Assembly (NCBI GenBank): GCA_018398805.1
Contig: JAGFBZ010000722.1
Span: forward strand, 496,001-560,000
DNA length: 64,000 bases
Direction: 5' to 3'
DNA from: Hirundichthys speculiger
Taxonomy: Eukaryota > Chordata > Actinopteri > Beloniformes > Exocoetidae
Shown here: one piece after another, positions 34,731 through 46,549 of the stretch
How positions within the stretch are numbered: position 1 is the first letter of the stretch
How the letters are laid out: each line of letters starts with the position of its first letter
Position numbers and translations under genes: made by a program
Notes under the pieces: generated by a model
The model's database searches: none
Seen by the model: the letters and a program-made list of their open reading frames with translations, nothing else
What the model was told of the DNA's origin: nothing

Positions 34731-35033
34731 TAAGGGGAAGAGTATGATTGGACCTTAAGCTCAAGTCCCACTCAAGACAATGAGAGCAGCGTTCCAGTGT
34801 TTCAGTATTATCACTTCAACTTACACACAGCACATGGAGTTGGCAGGAAGACAGTAATGAGATAATTCATTAAGCTGTGGGGACTCTGGGTAAACAAAGA
34901 AGGCTGCCTGGGTACCACAGCGCTCACACTCATCCGGGGCTTTACAGATCCGTGCCTTTCTGGTCTTCTCTGCGTTAATGGCTTCCTCCGGTTATTCCAG
35001 GCAAAGCAGACGGGATCACCACTTGTGTAACGG

Positions 35034-35237
35034 TCAGTGCTGATCTGTTCCTTTGTTGAAATGACGGAAACGCAGCCTGGAGTTTCTTGTGAAGTTCAGC
35101 ACATCGACATTCTTCCCTGTTTTGTCCTTCCTCTCACGCTGAATCAGAGATCTCTCAGCCACGGAGGGATAGATGCGTAGCTTCTTTGCTTTGGATCTAT
35201 GCGATCTACACTCCGCAGCATCGCAGTAGTACACCAT
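35034..35237 (-). pseudogene. Possible THAP-like fragment
   Basis: 67-residue frame starting MVYYCDAAECRSHRSKAKKL. The C-X4-C near the start and a closing RFRHF resemble a THAP zinc finger (C-X2-4-C ... C-X2-HF), but the third Cys is Phe and the middle Trp is missing. It may be a decayed P-element/THAP remnant or chance. Confidence 0.25.
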
Positions 35238-36460
35238 GGCGGTAGGAAATGTTCTGTATCACATGTCTTGTTTTGGCACTGTGGTACTGTTCAGAGGGTT
35301 TTAGAAGAGATTATTTGAATAACATATGAGGAAAAGGGTGTGGTTTAGAAGTCAAAAAGATGAATTTTTATTCTTTGATGCTTCTGAGCTGCTTTGACAT
35401 TACCCAGAAAAGCTAAACTGAGATGGCTGATATATTGATACCGAGAAAAGGTTCACTGTGTATTTACTGTGAATCAAACTCAGTCTTTGGGAAATATTTG
35501 ATTCCACACATGAAATGCTGTTTTTTTTTTTTTTATAAAGTGAGTAAATCATCAGTGTGACAAATTAAGGTCACTAGAATCATGTTAAAATCAATATGGG
35601 TCTATGTGTCTCAACAGACTATAAATGATCAGTTTGCTTTTTATTTTTGCCTCTTAGTTGAGAGAGAGCGCAGCGGAGTCAAAGGAAGAAGACGAGAGGA
35701 GAGACGAGTGAACCTCACATCATTAAGCAGCGTATTGAAATAAAGATTGAATGAAGTGCCGGAGGGCAAAGTTCATTAAATGTGTTTTTGGGTGGGCTAC
35801 GGGGAGAGGGGGGTGAGGTAAAGAGGAAGGAGAAGAAGGTGGATGAACTTCTAGGGAAAAGCAAGTGACAGGTGAGACAGATGAGAGCACACCCCAGAGA
35901 TGAAACTGGAAAGAGCAGCTGCCACAGACACAACTACAATCCACTATTTTCTTTTATTATTATTTTTTTTTTGAACAGTAGATTAACGATTGCACTTTCG
36001 TCACATGGCGGCAGCAGTTAAAGAGGGGTGTTCGTGTGACAAACTGCATCGTGCATACCAAGCAGGCCTTGATTATTAAAGTAATGGGGGCGCCCGTGCC
36101 CCCCCCACCCCCCCGGCGGAGCTGCGTGTGTAGCAACACCCCCCCGCTGGCTCCGTGAAACGTCTGAGCCGGAGAATTTAGAAACGACATAAAAAAACAG
36201 CCTGCGCCAACCGCAGCAGCCGCTACAGCCCGCAGTCCTGCTGGGAGCTGCTCTGCTGACGTCAGGCGGCAAAGTCGATCCTGAGGGCGTGTCTCCCGCC
36301 GGAGCCCTCGTCTAAAGATGGGACGGATGACTAAGCATTCGGATGACTGATATTACCCTAAACCAGAGGAGCCGAGCCGCCGTCGTGCGAGGAGACGGCA
36401 TGTGTCTGTGTGAGGAAACGTTGACGGGGGGGGATGAAGGGGAATGTGGTGCAGACGCAC

Positions 36461-36537
36461 CTGCTCCGGATTGTATTTGGAAAGAACTCCTTCACCGTGA
36501 AACTCCTGCAGCACATCCTTCAGCTTCTTCGTGGAGT
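36461..36537 (-). CDS. dgkg: DGK exon: RVH domain, second part
   Basis: Codes [20 protein letters not shown] followed by YNPEQ, typical of the RVH domain near residue 25-50 of class I diacylglycerol kinases. The acceptor is tttcctcctcag and the donor gtgcgt. The exon has 77 bases, beginning with AC to finish the Tyr codon and ending in phase 0. It joins directly to PIDYEGF of the exon 20 kb downstream. Of all exons this is the one most similar to DGK-beta. Confidence 0.93.
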
Positions 36538-36576
36538 CTGAGGAGGAAAGGCAGAGAAAAACCCAATTACCGCCAT

Positions 36577-36602
36577 GATGATGATGATGATGATGATGAT
36601 GT
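36577..36602. repeat. (GAT)n microsatellite
   Basis: Eight to nine GAT units just upstream (in gene direction) of the second DGK exon. Confidence 0.9.
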
Positions 36603-37299
36603 TCGGAGCGCTCCACGCGGCAGAGAACTGTTAATCATCTTAATCGAAGAGATAAAGCTGAATAAACATATGCATCTCAATAATGAATCCCCCGGTGAAT
36701 AATGGTCTGTGGCGGTGAGTCAGCCCTGGTGCTCGTCAAAGGGACGTCGTGTTTTTCTCACTTTTAAATGCTCAGAGACACACACAACCTCTGCCCAGAA
36801 CATTACCCATAATGACCCGCTCCCACCATCATGTGTCAAACAATTACTGAGGGCAAACTTAGATGCGTCCGGGGCCGGATCCCCGCCATTACTGCAACGC
36901 ACACACACACAGATGCACGCACACGCACACACCAGACAATCATGTTACAGCTCTCATAATCAGCTGTGGAAGGCACTTCATTATCTTTAGTGCGCTGCAG
37001 TCTTCTACCGTGTCATGCTTTCCTGTTTCTGTCCGGCGTTGAGCGTTCGGGGGGGGTGACGTCCGGAAACAGACAGAGGTGACTTGGGAGGTCATCTGCT
37101 GCGTGGAAAGGACAGAAAACTGTTGTTTTGTTTTTTTTTTCTGTGACGATCCACAGGCGCGAGGAGAACATGCAGCATGACAAAAAAAAACCGTCACATC
37201 CCGCAGATTCATCTCATGAAAGTGTCAATTTTCTTTATGCTTATGGGTTTCGGAGAATCACTCTTTTAGAGTACAGCACTAACACAAATAACCAGTAAT

Positions 37300-37545
37300 A
37301 CTTGTCTGGTACTGACAGATCAGCAGTCCCACATGCAGACAAACAGCTACATACTCACACTGGCCTCTAGGCTCAGTTCAGAATCAACAATGAGCCTAAC
37401 GGGCATGTTTTTGGTTCCCGGAGGAAACCCACGCAGGAATGAGGAGAGCATGTACACTCCACAGAGAAAGGCCCCATCTGGGACTGAAACCAGAAACCTT
37501 CTCACCGTGGCAACGGGGCAAACCACCAAGCCACAGTGCTGCCCC
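37300..37545 (-). mobile_element. tRNA-type SINE, 3'-degraded copy
   Basis: Same family as 13102-13474: the minus strand begins GGGGCAGCACTGTGGCTTGG and keeps the GGGCCTTTCT and GTGGGTTTCCTCCGG blocks, but the tail half is lost or diverged. Confidence 0.75.
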
Positions 37546-37840
37546 AGTAGTATCGTCTAACCTTGAGATGAACTTGCTGGGATGTCCACTCTGGGAAGAT
37601 CGAACATAAATGCTGATGTTTTTCCCCCTCAGCATTGTGTTGACACATGCCTGAACACGCCAGACCAGCAAATAGCAAAAACCTCTAGTTTAATAACAGT
37701 GCTCACGCGTGCTAATGATCATTTAATCAAATGCATGTCAGCTTTTTCTTAAAGTCCCTGTATGAAGAAACACCACTTCTGACCACACGGGGGCGAATAG
37801 ACCTGCAGTACTGACAATACACAGACAATACTGTGCTTAT

Positions 37841-37841
<1 letters not shown>

Positions 37842-37881
<40 letters not shown>

Positions 37882-37902
37882 TGTGTGTGTGTGGGGGGGG
37901 TG
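37842..37902. repeat. (GT)n microsatellite
   Basis: Over 20 GT units ending in a G run. Confidence 0.95.
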
Positions 37903-38059
37903 ATACCACTTTGTCCCTCTAGAGGGGAAATCGGTTGTGTCTAATGCTCAGTGTTGTCATCTAAACATTCCTGTCATGTGCTGCCCCCATCTGCTTCGTC
38001 ATAGTTATGCTGCTATAGGCCTACGCTGCAGGGAGACACCAACATGATCTGCTGAGTGG

Positions 38060-38777
38060 TGTCTCCACTGCTCTTCTCTCTTTCCTTCCCTTTCCTCCTC
38101 CTCCCTTCCTCCTCCTCCAGCTCATTCCATAGTTAATTAGGAGCACCTTATTACTGTAACTGTGCTCCATTTTCTTTCCTGTAGTTTGTTGTGCTGTTTT
38201 CCCTCCTTTTTTCTCTTTTCTTTCTGTGTGTTTGCAGGCCAGAGTTTCCTGAGTTTCATGCTGACCTGCTGTTCCCTCCTCTGTCCATCCCAGCGTTTAC
38301 CTCCACCTGTGTCTCTAGATGTGTTCAGGGTGTCGGCTGGTGTGGTGACCAGTGATCTAGTCCTCCGACCATCTCACCTCAGTGCTGCTACCTGCATCTG
38401 TTTATGTAGTCATTTCATTCAGTCATTTGTGTGCTCTCCTCTCTGTCCTCCATCCTTTCTCTGTCCTGTCTCCCCTCTTTTCTTTCTTTACCCGGCTGGT
38501 CTTCATCAGGAAGGTCCCCCATATAATCCAGGTCCTGCTCAAGGTTTCTTCTTCTTAAAGTGGAGTTTTTTCTTGCCACTGTTTGGCTTAAAGGTCTTTT
38601 TACTCCCCCTGTGGGAGTTTTTTTTTTTTACCTGCTATTATCCTTGTTTAGGATTTAATATTATAATTTTAGTGAATGATATTTGCTCGGGGGTCATGAT
38701 CTGGGTCTCTGTAAAGCGCCTGGAGACAAATGACATTGTAACAGATGCTATACAAATAAAATTGAATTGAATTGAAT
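38060..38777 (+). mobile_element. Fish L2-type LINE 3' region with (TTGAA)n tail
   Basis: Contains the widespread fish 3' motif: GGTCCTGCTCAAGGTTTCTT, AAAGTGGAGTTTTTTCTTGC, GTAAAGCGCCTGGAGACAAA, CTATACAAATAAAATTGAAT, ending in a TTGAA tandem. 5'-truncated, no reverse transcriptase left. Confidence 0.7.
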
Positions 38778-40749
38778 CTGTCCAGAAGTGGTATTACTAC
38801 TGATAGATTTACATATTTTCCCTTTTTCAATTCTGACTAAGCTAAATAAAGCTTTTCATCTGATGCTGTATTTAGCTGATTTTTATAGCTCAGTAAGGAT
38901 ATGGCTTTTTTTATTTTTAAATCATGACCTGATATGTAAAGCCCAATAATTAAAATTTAAAACCTTCTTTAATTTTGGTTCTTTGGTTGCAAAGTTGTTT
39001 ATGGCTGTAACTTATAATTATTTTCACTACTCAGAGTCTCATATTTGTTTTAAGTACGTTATTAAATTATTGTCTTAACCATTTGTTATGAATTTGTTTA
39101 CTTGATCCAACAAATCATCTCAACATGTTTTTGTGTTGACACGAAATTAAGCAAATGTCCAGAAACGGGAAAAATTACTTTAAACAATCTTTTGTTATCA
39201 AGATTAGATTTGATCATTCTTTTTGTTAATATATGAATCTACATAAATCAAACTCAGTTTATATTTTCATGAAACGAGAGCTTGGACTTGATTGACTGAT
39301 GTTTGAATGACAAATCGATTAACTAAATGCTTTCCTCATTACTGATCACATTAAGGCTCCATCTGAAGATGAGACTCATAATTAATCCGCCTGATTGCTT
39401 TTCTCCATTAACTGATTAATGTCTGATTAACGTCAGTGAAATACTGAGACCTGTTTACAAAAGAGACTTTTCCCTGAACCAAACTCAATTTTGCCATCAT
39501 ATCACACGAAGATAAATGTTACTCAAGAGGGCAAATTTGATATTAAAATGGACTCAAATGATTAATTAGTTGTAAAGAACTGTAGGAATTGATTAATAGA
39601 CTGATTGCTCAGTCCTGTCTTGATATATGGCTTATTAATGACACTCACCCTTCAGCCTGATGCTCCCTAAAGCCGCCGTCTCTGAAAATGACAGCCTGTT
39701 TTCTTCATTGAGTCCTTCATTGATTGGCAGGTGATACACGGACCCGACTCGTCTTTACACGTCTTTAAAAGAAATGAGCCGTTCGTTGCTCCCAGCATGA
39801 ACGTTTGTCATGTTTCCATTAAAGTCTTCCTATAGCGCAGCAGCTTCAGAAACTCTTCAGAGTTTCTTCAGAAACTGGGCTGAGTTTCCTCTGCAGAGTT
39901 TCAACATGTCAGATGCTGCTGCGGCGCACGATTGTACAAACAAACGTATGAGAGAGAAAAGTGTGTAGATTAGAGCAGATGGTTCACTGACTTTATTTAT
40001 TCAGCTAAAAGCAGATTTATTTATCCACATTTATGCTCAAAAGCTGCTTTAATGTCGAAGGATAACTCATCCAGTAGGCTGGGGGACGAAATGGTCTCGA
40101 TGTGTCTCTGCTGAGGATAGGATTTTTTTAATGCAGGTATCTGATTTCAGTTAAGAAAAGCCTCAGGTTTTATCAGACAGGTAATCAAGGCAGGTATCGT
40201 GCCTCTTTATTCCACTTTTGTTTTATTTAATTGCATGTTTTTGAGCCATTTGTTTAGCAGGTATCATCTCTGATGCGCTCTTGCTCTTTTAAAACAATGT
40301 TGTGTCATTATAAGATTATTCAAACACTTGACCCATTGAATGTTGTTCCTTGCTTTGAGTGTTCTTACTTAGAAGTGGAAAATTGAGAGGAAAGTAATGT
40401 TTGCCTCCCCCTTAATGATCCAATCTGTGGTTCACAAGATCCGTGACATGACTCCAACCACGAGGTACGTGATCCGTCTCTGCCTCAGCTGTCGCTGCTG
40501 TAACACTGGGAAGGGCTTGTGATGGTTACTGTCTGCAAACGGAAGGTTTCAAGGCTCAGTGGTGGTGAGACGGAGCAGGAGAGACTGCAGCCAGCGGTAG
40601 AACAGAGCAGCAAACCTGAACTCACTAAATGTTTCAGCTCACCTCCGTTCTGATGCTCAAACCTGGAGGAACACGTGAAAATGACATCAATTAACTTCTT
40701 GATGTCCAATTACCTGTCTGACATTCCTCCAGCACCATTCAGAGTTGGT
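38778..40749. other. AT-rich intron, no feature seen
   Basis: Low coding potential on both strands; few frames over 60 codons. Confidence 0.7.
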
Positions 40750-41050
40750 CATCCATCCATCCGTCCATCCATCCATCCATCCATCCATCCACCTTCTAGT
40801 CACCATCCTTCCATCCATCCAGCCTCCTTCTCATCCATCCAAACATCCATCCATCCTTCTCATCTATCCATCTAGTCCCCTTCTCATCCCTCCATTCATC
40901 CATCCAGCCTGCTTCTCATCATCCATCCATCCATCAATCCATCCATCCAGCAGCCTTCTCATCTATCATTCCATCTATCCATCCATCCATCTCATTCTTC
41001 CATCCATCCATCCATCCATCTCATTCTTACATCCATCTATCCTCATCTCT
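40750..41050. repeat. (CATC)n-rich microsatellite
   Basis: CATCCATCCATCCATC blocks with interruptions over 300 bp. The long frames across it code Pro/Ser/His repeats only and are not genes. Confidence 0.95.
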
Positions 41051-41539
41051 ATCACATGTATCCATTCTCACATTCCAGCTCTCTTTCATATCATCTTCAG
41101 CTCATTAAACCAGTTACGCTGCTGTGATCTGGTCTTATCAGGTAAAACAGCTCTGGAATCACCACAGAATACATGTGTCATGCAAAAGCACGGTCTCACA
41201 GCTGTGCAGGACAAAGGTCAACTAAGATTTCAGCCATAATACTGTCTAGAAGCAGGAACTCTGAGTACGTAACAATATCATAAGGAAATACCAAGGTCAT
41301 AAATTAAAGAATTCTCGTTTTTCCATCACAGTGATCAGAGGCTCAGTTCTCCTACTTGACCTCAAATCAGTTATTGTTACATCATATTCAGCTGCATCAA
41401 ACTCATTTAAAAAAAAAAAAAAACAATGCTGTATACATTGTTACATTTCTGTTACATATACATTTCTGTATACAACCCTTATCTGGTTGCTACTGGTCGC
41501 TTATTTCCCTGCACCTCCATTAGGCTTCGATCATATGGT

Positions 41540-42010
41540 GTTACTGTCATAAAGCCCCGGGTGGCTTTTAAACTTTTGAATTTTAATGAGGAAAAGACTG
41601 AGGTGGTGATGCCACGAGAGCCCCTCTTGTAGATTTGGGGTACTGGGAACCAGTATATGGAGCCAACTACAGCAGAGTGGACTCTGACCGTCAAGCTTCC
41701 GTCTCTCGAGACGGCTGGCCAAGTTAAAGCCTATTCTAAATTATAAAGCGCTTCGAGACAGTAATCCACGCCTTTGTTACCAGTCTGCTGGATTACTGTA
41801 ATGTCCTGTCTGTGGGGGTCAGTGGGTCCTCCATCACCCGTCTCCAGATGGCACGGAGCATCTTTTAACACAGCACATTTCCTCTATTTTAGCCTCTTTA
41901 CACCAGCTGCCTGTACACTGTAGCATCCATCCTTAAAGTCACCCTCTGACCTCAGAGAGCGAGTGTAGCGAGTGCAGTGTAGACTGATTGGCCCTCTCGT
42001 TAGACAGGCC
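41540..42010 (+). pseudogene. L2-type LINE ORF2 C-terminal remnant
   Basis: Frames with stops keep the end of an L2/CR1-type reverse transcriptase: ETVIHAFVTSLLDYCNVLSV at 41755-41815 and SSITRLQM following, preceded by NEEKTEVV near 41580. Strongly decayed. Confidence 0.65.
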
Positions 42011-43363
42011 CCTTCGCTTTCTTTCTTTTAGAAGCCCACCTCCTTCTGTCCAGCCTTTAGTGTCACGTAAGCCGTTGATTTTTAGTGTGTTTTATTATTT
42101 TTATTTCACTGATGTTGTACCTCTGAACTTGTTTTTATTTGTATTTTTATGACGAGCTGTGTTTTTTTTCTCTAAATGGCTTTATAAATGGCAGCTGGAT
42201 TGTGGAACATCTTACACAGCGCTGGTTTTCATCTTCGGGGACTAATGCTTCATCTGTGCCGTCGGGTGGAACAGTGGCCATTTCTCTGAAGGTCACTGTT
42301 AAATGTTATCCTTCCACGTGGCTAAGCTTTGGCTGTTTTTGATTGGTTGGTGTGACTGGTATGTCGGGGCCACGGTGCTTCTCATTGGTGGGCGTGACTG
42401 CCACACAAGGAGACACCGTGACACTGTAAAAACCAGAGAGCCGCTATGTTTAAGCCTTCGTCAGACATCCTGCATAATGTACAGTATAAGTGCAGCTTTC
42501 AAATTGTATTTCTGATTAAAATTTGACCAACTGTCCCGCCCAGATAACTGAGATAGAAAGTAGAATTACCCAGCCTCTACACTTTAATCTCCATACAACT
42601 TTAACTTCATGTTGAGCGTCATTTTTTTTTCTTACTATTTGCCGATTTCCTCTTTGTTGTTTACTGCAACACAGGTGGCTCTCTGCGTTAGCTTTAAAAC
42701 AGAGGAATGGAGTTACAGTGAACATCAGGGTTTATTATGTGATGAACATACTCCGCTGAAATGTAGCGTATCAGCACAGAGAAGAAAGATTTAAGTGACT
42801 CTGAGCTGGTCTGGGTATTTGAGAAAGATTTTCACACACAACCATCTCTAGAGTTCACCGCTGTGTAGTTGAAAATGCCTCGTTGACGTCAGAGGTCAGT
42901 AGAGAGTGGGAAAGACTGGTTGGAGATGATAGAAACTCAAATAACCAACCGAGGTATGCAGGACATCATCTCTGAATGCACAACACCTTGCCTTGTATCA
43001 ACAGTTCAGGTTGCTAGTGGTGTAATGGTGTGGGAGACATTTTCCTGGCACACTTTGGAGCCCTTCGCACCAACTGATCATGGTTTGAAGCACCACGTGT
43101 GACCTGAGTGTTGCTGCTGACCATCTCCATCCCTTCATGACCACAGTGGACCATCTTCTTCCAGCAGGATGATGCTCCATGATCATCTCTAACTGGTTTC
43201 TTGAACATGACAGTGAGTTCACTGTCCTCCAGGGGCCTCCACAGTCACCAGATCTCAGTCCAGTGAAGCAGCTTTGGGATGTGGTGGAACGGGAGGTTCT
43301 CATCATGGATGTTCAGACCAACAAATCTGCAGCAACTGGTGATGTTATCACATCAATATGGAC

Positions 43364-43953
43364 TAGGGATGCACATTTTGGATTCTTTTTTATGACCGTT
43401 AACCGACGCCCTTTAACGATTAATAACCGTTAACCGATAAGTCCAGGAGGGTTGGCTGCCGTGATGTTGCGCGCGTTGTCGTGGACGCATGCGGACACTT
43501 CCCCGTGTATACTCTCGCGGCAATGTGCCGCAGTCACTTTTGATTTATACTAGCGTGGTCTCCGCTATGTAATTCCACCCAACAACGCAAGAGCGACAAT
43601 CACGAACTAGCTAAACTTACTAAACTTATCTCTTGTGTTTTTCCACTTCCTCACCATCTCGGCCGTATCCAGACCCACATTCATCGCTATCTCCCTCCAT
43701 GAATTACTAGAATATGTGCTGTCTTTGTAGTGTGGAGAACCAGAATCGTACAGATGTGGGTACTTCCTCGTTTTTTCGATGACGCGCTCTTTTCTACGCA
43801 GATGTAGAATTGACCTGGCCTGTTGCACCTGTTGACACGCCCCCATGAGTTGATTGAATTACGTAGCTTAAAAACAAAATTGACCGTTAGTATTAAACGG
43901 TTAGAGTTACTGTTTTCGGTCAATGGTTAAACGGTTAACCATGAACATCCCTA
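43364..43953 (-). mobile_element. 590-bp hAT-like element carrying a MADF exon
   Basis: Left TAGGGATGCACATTTTGG and right end complementary to TAGGGATGTTCATGG, flanked by the perfect 8-bp duplication ATATGGAC at 43356-43363 and 43954-43961. It sits inside the dead Tc1 (42840-44090). Its centre codes a MADF-like domain on the minus strand. Confidence 0.88.
43607..43846 (-). CDS. MADF-like domain fragment
   Basis: 79 residues. After a short lead the MADF pattern is complete: VIEKTRKYPHLYDSGSPHYK, DSTYSSNSWREIAMNVGLD, then AEMVRKWKNTRDKF. MADF domains bind DNA and occur in host regulators and in PIF/Harbinger helper proteins. No transposase accompanies it. The frame is intact here, unlike the 7.4-kb relative. 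It is probably captured transposon sequence rather than a host gene; expression is unknown. Confidence 0.6.
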   Translation of the reverse strand: MGACQQVQQARSILHLRRKERVIEKTRKYPHLYDSGSPHYKDSTYSSNSWREIAMNVGLDTAEMVRKWKNTRDKFSKFS

Positions 43954-44991
43954 ATATGGACCAACATCTCTGATGCGTTTCAAAAACCTTGTTGAACCTA
44001 CGACACCAGGAATCAAGGCAGTTCTGAAGACAAAAGGGGGTACTACCCGGTACTAGTAGGGTGTACCTAATGAAGTGGTCTCTGAGGATATGTTTGCACC
44101 AAAGAACAAAGCTGCAGGCAGATCTCAAAAAAGGTACAACCCTAAAACCAGCTGCTATGAAAGCAGCATGAAACTAGTGGTAAAGGGAGCTGTGTATCTG
44201 CAGTACTTTGACCAAAGCATGTCAAAGACATTTCAATGAGAATCTTAGAAAACTGTGTGAAACTGTAAGAAAAGAGGGCACAATCTGTTTCCTTAAAGAA
44301 ATATTAGCTTCTCCTGTTTTTAAGAGAACCAGTGTAGCCGTGTGGAAAAGAGAGAGAGCTGCTGTAGCAATAGAAAAATGTGACTCTCATTCATGACCAA
44401 AATAAAATCATGTCACCAGGTTGTAATTTCTGCTCAAGCATTAGATTAACCCACACACACATGCACACACACAGACAATAGACCGTCTCAATAAAGATTT
44501 GCGTCATCTAATCTAATTCCCCTTAGTTGAATCTTCGGTGAATTTAACATTCTGTTCATGAAGGGCTGTGAGGTCGTAATTTCTGCATTATTGCGTAATT
44601 CCTCAACGGAGCGGCTTGCGTGACTCTGTGGATCATCCACCAGCAGCTCAGAGCGGACAGATGCTGTTTTGACTAACAAATGCGGCAGAAAGCAAAGGAA
44701 GAGACGGCCACAAGGCCCATCCAGCAGGCTAATGAGCGGCGTCCTGAACAAAAGAAAACACATGAATGAAGGATGTGGCACAAATCCTCCGGCTGAGGTT
44801 CCAGTCCGGTCTCTGCTGTGGCTCTAAATTTCAGAAGGAGCTGTGCAACCAAAGCTGACAGAGGTGGACACATGGTTTGACCAGGGATCACGGGTGCAGG
44901 TGATGACTCCATACGGAGTTTTCAAATCAGGAGAAAGAAGAAACAAGACTTTGTTTTTTAAGCTTGTTGTTGAAACACTGACACATGAACA

Positions 44992-45428
44992 TCATTATTA
45001 TCGTCCGCCAAGGAGGTTATGTTGTTGCTGGCATTTATCTGTCTGTCTGTCTGTGTTCAAGATAACTCAAAAAGTTATGGATGGATTTTAATGAAATTTT
45101 CAGGAGTTGTCAGAAATGTGAAAAAGAAGAACTGATTTCATTTTGGCTGTGATCCAGAAGAAATCCTGGATTCTGGATCACTTTCAAATTTCCGATAACA
45201 TTGTGGTCAATGGAGCCAAAAATTTTGTTTCTCAATATCTCCGTTAATTATTGCCCAAAACTCATGAAATTTGACTCAGGGATTGACAATGGGAACCTCT
45301 ATCAAATTTCAAAGGCTGATCCGGATCTGATCCAGAACGCAGGATTTTATCTCAATCTGTAAATCGCTCTATGGGGGAACTGTTGCACTTGCTGGAGGTT
45401 TGCGCTCTCCGAGTGCTTTTCTAATTGT
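44992..45428 (+). repeat. Dispersed repeat, family B copy 1 (437 bp)
   Basis: About 85-90 percent alike to 61065-61500 by eye over its whole length, same direction. It begins CCGCCAAGGAGGTTATGTTG, contains AGATAACTCAAAAAGTTATG, and ends GCGCTCTCCGAGTGCTTTTC. Non-coding. Confidence 0.88.
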
Positions 45429-45613
45429 ATAAAGGATTTGGTTTGCATCGTCCTGATGCAAATCAAATCAAGGTGCTTCTTGATCGCATTGCATGATCTT
45501 ATGCATAAGTACCTGTCTGTATCTCTCATCACTGAATGTGCAGAAATGCACCCCCTAACTTGCAAGGCACTTCCACAATGCTTGACTACCTGCTCCAGCC
45601 AAACATTTCACAT

Positions 45614-45960
45614 TTAGACCTTGTCCAGTGCACCTCCTGCTGTTTTCCCTACGTTTTTGTGCAGAGTTGAGTCATTTGGCCTCATTTCCAAATCGAGGGT
45701 GCAGCAATTCTTTGATGAAGACCGCTTCTCGCTAGACTTCTTCTGACAGCAGATGGGTGTGCCTGGGTTCTGCTCGGTTCTGCTGGTTCTGGGCTGATGG
45801 CTCTGCGGGACTTCTTCTGATTTCAAAGGGAAGCAACCATAACGTGTTGCACGACGTTTTGTTGGCCGACCGCTGCCTCTACGGTCCTCAGTGTTGCCCA
45901 TTTCTTTGTACTACTTTGAAAGAGCTTGACCAGCACATTTTGACTCTCTTGACTGCTCTG
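45614..45960 (-). pseudogene. Mariner-like transposase remnant
   Basis: GNTEDRRGSGRPTKRRATR followed by a Pro/Gln/Arg-rich stretch, and in another frame HPRFGNEAK, recall the DNA-binding start of a mariner transposase. Too decayed for a firm call. Confidence 0.35.
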
Positions 45961-46549
45961 AAGTCCTGACGTATCAGAGGCAGTTTAACTACCTAGTGTC
46001 TTGTTGCTGTGCTCAGTCTTGCTACAGGGTACGAACCTGTGACATGAAACCGTCTTCCACAACCTCACTGTGGTATCTGAGTTATTTTCAGGCTTTCTTC
46101 ACAGCCGTTTCATTTTCAGTTAACAACTGTGTTTCCACCTACATATGAAACTGACGGTAATCAGCACCTCTTTGCTATAACTACAATCCTTCAAAATCCC
46201 TGTCTTTGCGCAAGGGCGCTAGAAGAAATGACGCTGCAATGAAGGCCATCAAATACTGATTCACATTTTTACACTTTGTAAACCAATAAAAATAAACAGT
46301 GGCTCTGACAGGTAGCCGGCTCCACGATCACTGAGGAGTTGAATATTTTTGTGTATGCAAAGCTTTTTTGGTCAGGTTGTCTTTGCATGCATGGCTGCTG
46401 ACGGTTTCCTTTTTTTTTTTCCTTCAGTCAGAACAGTTTTAAAAAGCTCTGAGCAAAGTCTGGAAACACAAGCGTGAATACAGGCCCCAGACGGTTTAAG
46501 TCTTGAATTTTAGCTGCATAAAACCTTTCGCACTCAACGGCATCAATAC

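Larger units (their letters stand above)
42840..44090 (+). pseudogene. Second Tc1 family, dead, carrying a nested element
   Basis: Pieces of a Tc1 transposase in all three frames: VMVWETFSWHTLEPF near 43020, FFQQDDAP near 43155, IISNWFLEHDSEFTV at 43180 and SPDLSPVKQLWDVVEREV at 43250. The catalytic Glu of the usual NPIEHLWD is replaced by Lys. The sequence resumes after the nested element (43364-43953) with CCAACATCTCTGATGCGTTT and ends near GTGTACCTAATGAAGTGG. The left end is not clear. Confidence 0.75.

Noticed and set aside
37727..37909. Thr/His repeat peptide
   Set aside because: Antisense translation of the GT microsatellite.
38162..38770. 202-codon Phe/Leu/Cys-rich frame
   Set aside because: It lies over a pyrimidine-rich LINE 3' region and ends in its tail; it looks like a membrane protein only because of base composition.
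40675..41239. Long reading frames rich in Pro, Ser, His and Ile
   Set aside because: They are translations of the CATC microsatellite.
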